Shown piece after piece: positions 1-5,280 of a stretch of DNA of 6,133 bases. The translations under genes and the position numbers were made by a program. Numbering within the stretch: the first letter of the stretch is position 1; each line of letters starts with the position of its first letter. The notes beneath the pieces are model-generated. The model saw only the letters and a list, made by a program, of their open reading frames with translations, did not search any database and was not told where the DNA came from. This stretch comes from an uncultured Eubacteriales bacterium (lineage in GTDB: Bacteria > Bacillota_A > Clostridia > Peptostreptococcales > Anaerovoracaceae): positions 1-6,133 of the forward strand of contig CACYHM010000062.1 in the NCBI GenBank assembly GCA_902774195.1, in the 5' to 3' direction.

Positions 1-981
1 CCGCCGAGCGGCATGCTCATGCTGGTGATCCTGATCCTGCTGTGCCTGGCAGTACCTGTGCTCTTCATCAGCGGAGCGACAGCATGGCGCGGCGGCGGCA
101 TAAGGATCATGCTCGCAACCCTCCTCTGCATCGTTCTTCCGTTCCTCTTCGCAGGACTCAGGAGCGTGCGTCCTAACGAGGCTCTGGTGCTCACGCTGTT
201 CGGCAAGTACTACGGCACTATCATGAAGCCGGGATTTTTCTATGTGAATCCGTTCGCAAGATATAACAACCCTGCATATGACGCGCAGGCCGCGGCAGCT
301 GCCACAGGCGAAAACGCCGCCGATACGTCGTCGCGCAAGAGCTCCAAGACCGGCGCGAACAGGGTAAAGAAGACCATCTCCCTGAAGAGATCCACTCTCG
401 ACAACGGCACGCAGAAGGTCAACGATGCGCTCGGCAACCCTATCATCATCGGAGCCGTGGTCCTGTGGCATGTCGATAATCCGACCAAGGCTGTGTTCAA
501 CGTAGAGAACTACACAGAGTTCCTCTCGATCCAGACGGATTCGACAATCAGGAACATGGCAAGGCTCTACCCGTACGATGTGTTCGATGACGGACTCGAG
601 GATGACACATCCGGCAAGGCAGAACAGACACTGCGCGGCAGCTCTCAGGAGATCGCCGAGAAGATGCAGGTCGAGCTTGCGGACAAGGTCGCATTCGCGG
701 GCCTGGTGATCGAGGAGGTCAGGATAACCCACATCGCATACGCCGAAGAGATCGCGGCGGCGATGCTCCAGAGACAGCAGGCTTCGGCCATCATCGCGGC
801 AAGAGCCAAGATCGTGGACGGTGCTGTCAGCATGGTCAGGATGGCTCTTGACAAGCTGGCGGATGACGGAGTCGTCGAGTTTGATGAGGAGCGCAAGGCT
901 CAGATGGTATCCAACCTGCTCGTAGTTCTCTGCGGCAACAAGGACGCCCAGCCTGTAGTCAACAGCGGATCGATATACTGA
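1..981 (+). CDS. SPFH/band 7 domain membrane protein, 5' partial
   Basis: This encodes a membrane-anchored SPFH (stomatin/prohibitin/flotillin/HflK) protein. Such proteins oligomerise on membranes and scaffold microdomains; no enzymatic reaction is expected. The first ATG is at 13, but the frame is open to base 1 (codons for P-P-S-G precede it) and starts directly in a hydrophobic helix, so the real start probably lies upstream. Counting from that ATG, two membrane helices lie at about residues 1-20 and 31-50. The SPFH domain follows from about 51 (RPNEALVLTLFGKYYG) and includes GNPIIIGAVVLW (141-152) and AVFNVENYTEFLSIQ (160-174). An Ala-rich helical stretch (about 245-280) and the tail NLLVVLCG...VVNSGSIY finish it. 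An Ala/Ser/Lys low-complexity insert sits at about 91-120. A small RHH gene follows 25 bases after the stop. Family assignment is confident; cellular role is unknown. Confidence 0.9.
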   Translation, partial: PPSGMLMLVILILLCLAVPVLFISGATAWRGGGIRIMLATLLCIVLPFLFAGLRSVRPNEALVLTLFGKYYGTIMKPGFFYVNPFARYNNPAYDAQAAAAATGENAADTSSRKSSKTGANRVKKTISLKRSTLDNGTQKVNDALGNPIIIGAVVLWHVDNPTKAVFNVENYTEFLSIQTDSTIRNMARLYPYDVFDDGLEDDTSGKAEQTLRGSSQEIAEKMQVELADKVAFAGLVIEEVRITHIAYAEEIAAAMLQRQQASAIIAARAKIVDGAVSMVRMALDKLADDGVVEFDEERKAQMVSNLLVVLCGNKDAQPVVNSGSIY

Positions 982-1006
982 TCCCGGATGACAACGGAGC
1001 AGAACC

Positions 1007-1189
1007 ATGGGCAATGAAAGATCAGACGGCCCGGCGAAGACAAAGGACGGCGGCCGCAAACAGATAGTCCTTCGCCTGCCCGAGTCGCTCTGGGCCGATA
1101 TAGCAAAGTGGGCAGAAGACGATTTCAGGTCGATAAACGGTCAGATAGAATACCTGCTTACAAAAAGCGTAAGAGAGCGGAAAAAGTGA
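1007..1189 (+). CDS. Arc-like ribbon-helix-helix DNA-binding protein
   Basis: A 60-residue protein with the ribbon-helix-helix fold of phage Arc repressor, which binds DNA as a dimer through an antiparallel beta ribbon. A charged tail (1-17) precedes the strand KQIVLRLP (18-25). Helix A is about 26-38 (ESLWADIAKWAED), the turn is DFRSING (39-45), and helix B is about 42-57 (IEYLLTKSVRE). Against Arc's QFNLRWP strand, Gln19 and Arg23 match base-contacting Gln9 and Arg13, while Arc's Asn11 is Val21. The ATG is supported by GGAG at 996-999 with seven bases of spacing. It lies 25 bases after the SPFH gene on the same strand, so co-transcription is likely. From memory, small RHH proteins often follow SPFH genes of this type in Firmicutes. 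It may autoregulate the pair. No toxin partner is visible, so an antitoxin role is unlikely. Its last codons form the left arm of a terminator hairpin. Confidence 0.88.
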   Translation: MGNERSDGPAKTKDGGRKQIVLRLPESLWADIAKWAEDDFRSINGQIEYLLTKSVRERKK

Positions 1190-1200
1190 TCCGCTCTCTT
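1161..1200 (-). terminator. Possible minus-strand use of the same hairpin
   Basis: Read on the minus strand, the same perfect stem is followed by ACGC and then five Ts (complement of 1162-1166). The hairpin is therefore placed to terminate the cyclase-DUF2804 transcript as well, 45 bases past that operon's last stop. The four-base gap before the T run makes it weaker in this direction. No other terminator is visible between the convergent genes. Confidence 0.5.
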
Positions 1201-1208
1201 TCTTTTTC
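1171..1208 (+). terminator. Rho-independent terminator of the SPFH-RHH unit
   Basis: A perfect 10-bp stem pairs AAGAGAGCGG (1171-1180) with CCGCTCTCTT (1191-1200) around a 10-base loop, followed by the T-rich run TCTTTTTC. The left arm encodes the end of the RHH protein, and its TGA stop (1187-1189) lies in the loop. It ends the plus-strand transcript before the convergent DUF2804 gene. Confidence 0.88.
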
Positions 1209-1244
1209 TCTTTATGAAGTTCTGATACGCAGCTGCAAAGGCCG

Positions 1245-2267
1245 TCAGTACCTGTTGTGGACCTTTTCGGCAAAGCACATCACATCCCTGATCTTTACCT
1301 TCGTGCCGTCGTCGAGGACCGCCGTGCCGCTCATCTTTCCGAATACCTGATGCTGATCCGAGACTATGACCTTGTAGTCGAGGCAGGCAGCCCTGTCCAG
1401 CACGGGCTCGAATTCCATCTCGAACCTCCCGTCGGATGAACTGAAAGTCCATCTGTCCATGTACCCGCTCTCCGGGATATTGAAGCTCACATCGTCGAGC
1501 TTGTGAGCCGTCCCGTTCCAGAAGAGGATGTTCTCGGAGGCCGCGGAGGTGTCGCCGAAGCCGTATCCTATGTTCCATCCGAAGCTGTTTCCGTCGATGT
1601 CGGCGTTGCCCGAGCCCCAGAACCAGGTGTTGTCATATGTCCATACTCCCCTGCCCCAGTCGAGCGTGCCGAAATCCTTTGCGGGATCGAAGACGTACTT
1701 CTTTCCGTCGAAGCTCACATATCCCGATGCTCTCATGCAGTTTATCTTCTGGTTATAGTAGAAGGCGTGTTTTTCAGGCCACGGGGTCGCGATGACCATG
1801 GTGTCCATAGGAGGCTGATCGAGCTCTATGTCCGCCTCGAGAGTCTTACCGTCCATGAAATCCTCAAAGCGGCACTTTATATGCCTCTTCCGGTACTTCG
1901 CTTCGAAGCTCATCTGAAGGCGCTTGTCCGCGTACTTCGTCGTACCGAAGGAGGAGTCCTCAGGCAGCCTCAGCTTTCCCATCGGAAACGCATTCAGCAC
2001 TGTTTCGGTGTGTTCCCGCGGCTCATCTCCGAATGTCAGGAGCGACACCGACTGAAGGCCTATATATCCGTCATCGGAGATGGTGAATGCGGCGGCAAAG
2101 TCTTTGTTTACCACGAGATAGTAATCCCATTCCTTGATACGGAACTTCGGAGCCTTTATCATGGCCCTTCTGTATTTCTGCACCAGACTTCTCGACCAGC
2201 CCGGTTCTCTGAGTTCTCCGCTTTCGTCAAGCAGCATCTGAGCTTTCGTCACTTCATGGTTTCTCAC
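1245..2267 (-). CDS. DUF2804 domain-containing protein
   Basis: A 340-residue protein matching the DUF2804 family along its whole length, recognised from its conserved motifs; the family's biochemical function is not established. Landmarks are the N-terminal LLDESGELREPGWS (12-25), RIKEWDYYLVVN (43-54), a beta-rich middle with QPPMDTMVIATP (151-162) and FYYNQKINCMRASG (169-182), then the signature LDWGRGVWTYDNTWFWGSG (202-220), GYGFGDTSAASEN (234-246) and SDQHQVFG (303-310). There is no signal peptide or membrane helix, so it is probably cytoplasmic. Many aromatic residues and a predicted beta-rich core would suit binding of a hydrophobic ligand, but that is inference. The start is GTG, chosen because GAGAGG stands seven bases upstream and the N-terminus then fits the family. 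It begins four bases after the cyclase stop, so the two genes are almost certainly co-transcribed and probably translationally coupled. Length is normal and nothing appears broken. Confidence 0.92.
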   Translation of the reverse strand: MRNHEVTKAQMLLDESGELREPGWSRSLVQKYRRAMIKAPKFRIKEWDYYLVVNKDFAAAFTISDDGYIGLQSVSLLTFGDEPREHTETVLNAFPMGKLRLPEDSSFGTTKYADKRLQMSFEAKYRKRHIKCRFEDFMDGKTLEADIELDQPPMDTMVIATPWPEKHAFYYNQKINCMRASGYVSFDGKKYVFDPAKDFGTLDWGRGVWTYDNTWFWGSGNADIDGNSFGWNIGYGFGDTSAASENILFWNGTAHKLDDVSFNIPESGYMDRWTFSSSDGRFEMEFEPVLDRAACLDYKVIVSDQHQVFGKMSGTAVLDDGTKVKIRDVMCFAEKVHNRY

Positions 2268-2271
2268 GGCA

Positions 2272-4428
2272 TTACCTCTCAGCTCTCAGTTTCCGCTTTT
2301 TTTCGTACATTATCTGATCCGCGCGCCGCACGGTATCTTCAACACTGTGATCGGTCTCAGGATCGTATACGGCCAGCCCCAGAGAGATGCGGATCTCCTG
2401 CCAGCGCTCCTTCGCCTCCCTGCAGATCTTTTTGCTCTCTATCTCGAATTTTCCGGCCAGCGCATCCCTGTTCTCGTAATCCTCATTGGTCAGTACGGCC
2501 GCAAACTCATCGCCGCCTATCCTGAATACAGGGCTGTGCCTGAACACTTCACAGATAAGATGGGCCGAGGCCTTGAGGTATTCGTCGCCCTTATCGTGTC
2601 CGAAGCTGTCGTTTACCTCCTTCAGTCCGTCGCAGTCCAGCATGCCGATGGCAAAGGCGGTCTTTTCACCCTTGTCCAGCTGTTCCTGCAGCGCAGCGAT
2701 ATAGTTGTCGAAGGCGCCCTTGTTCCGGACGGAAGTAAGAGCATCGACATAGACCTTTTTACCGAGATCATCTATCACCTGCTCCTCTTCGACGACCTTT
2801 CTGCGCAGCAGCATGCTGTACAGACTCAGTACTGCGATCAGAAGCGCGATGAGAGCAGCTGCGAGGATCACCGTCAGCAGGTTCTCCCTTATGACATCCA
2901 TGACGCCGGTCTTCACGTCTTCTGTGGAATAATAAGTCAGAGCCGTGTGGATCGGAGTATCCGGAACGGCATTGGCCACTCTCGAGAGTATCGAATAAAG
3001 CTCTGTCTGCCCCTTTTCGACCGCGAAGCAGTAATCCATGTCTACACCGGTATACAGTGTCGTGAGGTGCAGCTTTTCGCACTGCTTAGAGATGTTGTTG
3101 TATCTGTAGCTGCTTATGATGACGCAGTCCGCTTCGCCTGCCGCGATAGCTTCAAGACACGCAGGAGTGTCCTTGAAATATACCCTCTCCCATGTCGGGA
3201 AATTCTCGGCCAGCCAAAGGTCGTAGTTTGTATTGCCCTCGTTTACGGCAACGATGACGTCGTCCTTTTTCAGGAACTCCTTCTGTTCGGAATCGCGCAC
3301 CACGGCGTCCATCTCGGTGCGCATCAGAGCAGGTGTAGTGACTACCCCCAGTTCTTCGCTGTCATAGTAGCTGAGGTTAGCCGGGAAGACGCAGTCGATC
3401 TCGCCGTTTTCGAGAGCCTTCATAGCTCCGGCTGCTGTAGGGAATGCAGTCGCTTCAAACTCCAGATCGGCATTTTCCATTGAAGAAGACGCATACCTGA
3501 GATAATCCTTGAGGGCTCCGGTCAGTTTTCCGGTCGCAGGATCCTTTGCGCAGAACGCCAGGTAATTGTCCTGATAACCCACGCGGATCGGTCCGTGTTC
3601 TTCGAGCCATTCAAGTTCGCCTGCCGAAAGATAGGCATCAGCGTTAACGCTCTTCAGGTACTTGTCGTGCAGCTCCTGATTGAAGTACAGGTTCTCCTCC
3701 TGTATGCGCCTCATCGCCTCGTCCAGTTCAGGCAGCAGATCCCCGCAGTTTTTGCTGAGCGCGAAGTAGAAATCCGATGAGCCCACCTTGATCACAGGGA
3801 CCGCCGTCTCAGGATCGGCGTATACGTCCATGGTGACGAAGGCATCATACTCTTTGCCCAGTTTCAGAAGCGAGTCCTCTTCTGTCCCGGTCGTCTCGAT
3901 AAGCTCGGCTTCGACATCGTGAGACTCAGCCCACTTCAGAAAAGCTTCCTTCTGGAAGGTCCCCTTTGCCACACCGACCTTTTTGCCGTTGAGGGTCGAG
4001 TAATCGTCGGACTTGATATCCGTGTTGTCCGGGGCAATGAAGATATAGTATGCTTCGGTGCCCTCCGGCACAGACGAGTAAAGTATCTTCTCGGCACGCT
4101 CGTCAAGGTATGAGACGTTGCCAAGCATGTCGATCTCGCCGTCCATCAGCTTCTGAAGAAGCTCTGAATAAGTCCCTTCGACGTATTCGTAATTCCAGCC
4201 GGTGTATGCCGCGAGCTTGCACTGATAATCGTATGTATAGCCGGATTTTCTTCCGTTCTCATCCGTGATGAAATAAGGCACTTCGTGCCAGCCGACTCTC
4301 AGGGTCTTTGTTTCTGTCTCTCCGTCTTCGGCGCAGACTGCTGCAGGCACCGCAAGAAGCATCACCATGATTAGCGACGTGATCAGGCTTGTTATTCTTT
4401 TCAGATATCTCTTCTTCGCTGCGAGCAA
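2272..4428 (-). CDS. Membrane diguanylate cyclase with two extracytoplasmic solute-binding domains
   Basis: A 718-residue sensor that should make cyclic di-GMP from two GTP in response to an external ligand. A basic start (KKRYLKR) and hydrophobic segment (about 12-33, possible cleavage VCA|ED) send the N-terminus outside. Two SBP_bac_3 (periplasmic-binding type II) domains follow at about 42-262 and 279-500. A membrane helix lies at about 516-541, then a short linker and a GGDEF domain (about 560-715). Catalytic features are intact: Asp598 in LDCD, Asn606, Asp615 in FGHDKGDE, and GGDEF at 638-642. The RxxD inhibitory site is absent (FRHS at 629-632). Domain 1 keeps ligand-type residues Arg111 and Asp201; domain 2 has Glu358 and Ser440 there. 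The start is TTG, backed by GAGAGGG eight bases upstream; the next in-frame Met (21) would cut the signal segment. First gene of an operon with DUF2804, divergent from sdaAB. Activity and ligand are inferred. Confidence 0.93.
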   Translation of the reverse strand: MLAAKKRYLKRITSLITSLIMVMLLAVPAAVCAEDGETETKTLRVGWHEVPYFITDENGRKSGYTYDYQCKLAAYTGWNYEYVEGTYSELLQKLMDGEIDMLGNVSYLDERAEKILYSSVPEGTEAYYIFIAPDNTDIKSDDYSTLNGKKVGVAKGTFQKEAFLKWAESHDVEAELIETTGTEEDSLLKLGKEYDAFVTMDVYADPETAVPVIKVGSSDFYFALSKNCGDLLPELDEAMRRIQEENLYFNQELHDKYLKSVNADAYLSAGELEWLEEHGPIRVGYQDNYLAFCAKDPATGKLTGALKDYLRYASSSMENADLEFEATAFPTAAGAMKALENGEIDCVFPANLSYYDSEELGVVTTPALMRTEMDAVVRDSEQKEFLKKDDVIVAVNEGNTNYDLWLAENFPTWERVYFKDTPACLEAIAAGEADCVIISSYRYNNISKQCEKLHLTTLYTGVDMDYCFAVEKGQTELYSILSRVANAVPDTPIHTALTYYSTEDVKTGVMDVIRENLLTVILAAALIALLIAVLSLYSMLLRRKVVEEEQVIDDLGKKVYVDALTSVRNKGAFDNYIAALQEQLDKGEKTAFAIGMLDCDGLKEVNDSFGHDKGDEYLKASAHLICEVFRHSPVFRIGGDEFAAVLTNEDYENRDALAGKFEIESKKICREAKERWQEIRISLGLAVYDPETDHSVEDTVRRADQIMYEKKRKLRAER
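2275..2280 (-). promoter_or_regulatory. Ribosome binding site of DUF2804 gene, inside cyclase end
   Basis: GAGAGG on the minus strand lies seven bases before the GTG start at 2267. It occupies the last two sense codons of the cyclase gene, directly before its TAA. It decides the GTG start: the nearer ATG at 2272 is followed after one codon by a stop. Confidence 0.7.
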
Positions 4429-4436
4429 GACTGCGG

Positions 4437-4443
4437 CCCTCTC
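4437..4443 (-). promoter_or_regulatory. Ribosome binding site selecting a TTG start for the cyclase
   Basis: GAGAGGG on the minus strand stands eight bases before TTG at 4428. No in-frame ATG or GTG occurs between the upstream in-frame TAA (4465-4467) and this codon. The TTG gives a signal segment with a proper basic N-terminus. Confidence 0.75.
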
Positions 4444-4463
4444 GTTTCTGTTCTGTTGTTCTG

Positions 4464-4496
4464 ATTATACCCGACCCGGATGTAAAAAACAGTCAA
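4464..4496 (-). promoter_or_regulatory. Candidate promoter for cyclase-DUF2804 operon
   Basis: A perfect TATAAT -10 box lies on the minus strand at 4469-4464, about 20 bases before the cyclase ribosome site. The best -35-like hexamer, TTGACT (4496-4491), is 21 bases away, longer than the usual 16-18, and no good hexamer sits at 17. It may be a weak or activator-dependent promoter, or the -35 may be degenerate. The transcript would start near 4457. Confidence 0.5.
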
Positions 4497-4539
4497 TCTA
4501 CATAATTGTTCATACAAAAGAGCTTCGCGATAATGTAGA
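4497..4539. repeat. Inverted repeat spanning the divergent promoters
   Basis: TCTACATAA (4497-4505) and TAATGTAGA (4531-4539) are inverted copies matching at eight of nine positions, with seven outer bases perfect. Arm centres are about 36 bp apart. The right arm overlaps the sdaAB -10 box; the left arm abuts the -35-like hexamer of the cyclase promoter. This could be a paired operator. A seven-base inverted match in a region this size is not rare by chance, so support is modest. Confidence 0.3.
4506..4534 (+). promoter_or_regulatory. Candidate sigma-A type promoter for sdaAB-sdaAA
   Basis: TTGTTC (4506-4511) and GATAAT (4529-4534) are separated by exactly 17 bases. The -10 matches consensus at five of six positions; the -35 keeps only TTG. 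Transcription would start near 4541, giving a leader of about 50 bases. It is the best-placed plus-strand promoter in the divergent region. Confidence 0.5.
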
Positions 4540-4554
4540 ATGTTTATGGTATTC

Positions 4555-4571
4555 CGGTCCGGCAAGGACCG
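4555..4571 (+). other. Small hairpin in the sdaAB leader
   Basis: CGGTCC (4555-4560) pairs perfectly with GGACCG (4566-4571) around the loop GGCAA. It lies between the presumed transcription start and the ribosome site GGAAGG (4581-4586). No T run follows, so it is not a terminator. It might stabilise the message or affect initiation; no known riboswitch is recognised. Confidence 0.3.
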
Positions 4572-4592
4572 CAGAAACGGGGAAGGCGAGTC

Positions 4593-5267
4593 ATGAGGAA
4601 CAATTACATAAGCATATTCGATGTTATAGGTCCGATCATGGTCGGGCCGTCGAGTTCGCACACTTCCGGAGCGGCGCTGATCGCGTGGATGTCCAGGCAG
4701 ATACTCACGGGCACTCCTGTAAGGGCGGTGTTCACGCTTTACGGATCGTTTGCAGATACATATAAGGGACACGGCACGGACCGCGCCCTGGTCGGAGGGC
4801 TCCTCGGCTACAGGTCGGAAGATGTTCGCATAAGAGATTCCTTTGAACACGCGAAGGAGGCCGGTCTGGATTTTGAGTTCGTCATAGATCCGGAGACCGA
4901 AACGAAGCACCCGAACACCGTGGATATATTCATGGAAAGTGAGGACGGCCACACCCTGACGGTCCGCGGCGAATCCATAGGCGGCGGCAGGGTCAGGATA
5001 GTGCGGCTGAACGATATCGACGTCGAATTCACGGGTGAATACAGCACCATCATAATAGGCCATCTTGATGAGCCGGGAGTTGCCGCCTATATAACGGGCA
5101 TCCTGGCTGATCACGATGTGAACATCGCGTTCATGAAGCTGTTCAGAAAGGAAAACGGCACCGGTTCCATCACTGTTATCGAGTCTGACGAGTACATTCC
5201 GGATGAAGCCGTTGCCGATCTTAAGGCAAACACCAAAGTAAACAGCGTGGATGTCATAGAACTGTAG
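4593..5267 (+). CDS. sdaAB: L-serine dehydratase, iron-sulfur-dependent, beta subunit
   Basis: The 224-residue beta subunit of the oxygen-sensitive L-serine dehydratase (L-serine ammonia-lyase), which with the alpha subunit turns L-serine into pyruvate and ammonia in the cytoplasm. The family hallmark GPSSSHTSG is at residues 18-26, followed by YGSFADTYKGHGTDRALVGG (50-69) and ESIGGGRVRI (127-136). The C-terminal ACT domain begins near 151 (IIIGHLDEPGVAAYITGILA) and runs to the end. ACT domains typically bind amino acids and occur in the two-chain enzymes such as that of Bacillus subtilis. The length fits that class and nothing is broken. The ATG is supported by GGAAGG at 4581-4586 with six bases of spacing. 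The stop overlaps the ribosome site of sdaAA, so the subunits are co-translated. It is transcribed divergently from the cyclase operon across 164 bases. Confidence 0.96.
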   Translation: MRNNYISIFDVIGPIMVGPSSSHTSGAALIAWMSRQILTGTPVRAVFTLYGSFADTYKGHGTDRALVGGLLGYRSEDVRIRDSFEHAKEAGLDFEFVIDPETETKHPNTVDIFMESEDGHTLTVRGESIGGGRVRIVRLNDIDVEFTGEYSTIIIGHLDEPGVAAYITGILADHDVNIAFMKLFRKENGTGSITVIESDEYIPDEAVADLKANTKVNSVDVIEL

Positions 5268-5272
5268 GAGGT
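5266..5272 (+). promoter_or_regulatory. Ribosome binding site of sdaAA overlapping the sdaAB stop
   Basis: AGGAGGT is near-perfect and shares two bases with the TAG stop of sdaAB (5265-5267), favouring translational coupling and balanced subunits. It serves ATG at 5281 (eight bases) or in-frame GTG at 5278 (five bases). The ATG at 5274 is one base away, out of frame, and reads TGA after six codons. Confidence 0.8.
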
Positions 5273-5280
5273 CATGAGTG

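Noticed and set aside
1007..1189. Antitoxin of a toxin-antitoxin pair
   Set aside because: The RHH fold is common in antitoxins, but the neighbours are a membrane SPFH gene and a convergent DUF2804 gene. No toxin-like gene is present.
1503..2525. A 340-codon open frame on the plus strand opposite the DUF2804 gene and the cyclase end
   Set aside because: It crosses two well-recognised genes in antisense and has no family resemblance. It is explained by codon bias of the real genes.
2347..3483. A 378-codon plus-strand open frame opposite the cyclase
   Set aside because: It is antisense to clearly conserved GGDEF and solute-binding domains, its translation is not recognisable, and there is no matching upstream ribosome site or promoter that I can see.
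4330..4345. Possible lipoprotein lipobox at Cys32 of the cyclase
   Set aside because: The residues before Cys32 are A-A-V, and Val at -1 does not fit the usual Gly/Ala/Ser. VCA|ED as an ordinary cleavage site, or an uncleaved anchor, fits better.
4555..4592. Attenuator or riboswitch in the sdaAB leader
   Set aside because: The leader is only about 50 bases, holds one 6-bp hairpin with no T run, and shows no alternative pairing or recognised aptamer.
4401..5114. A 237-codon minus-strand open frame opposite sdaAB and the intergenic region
   Set aside because: It runs through the divergent promoter region and is antisense to a confident serine dehydratase subunit. The translation has no recognisable domain.
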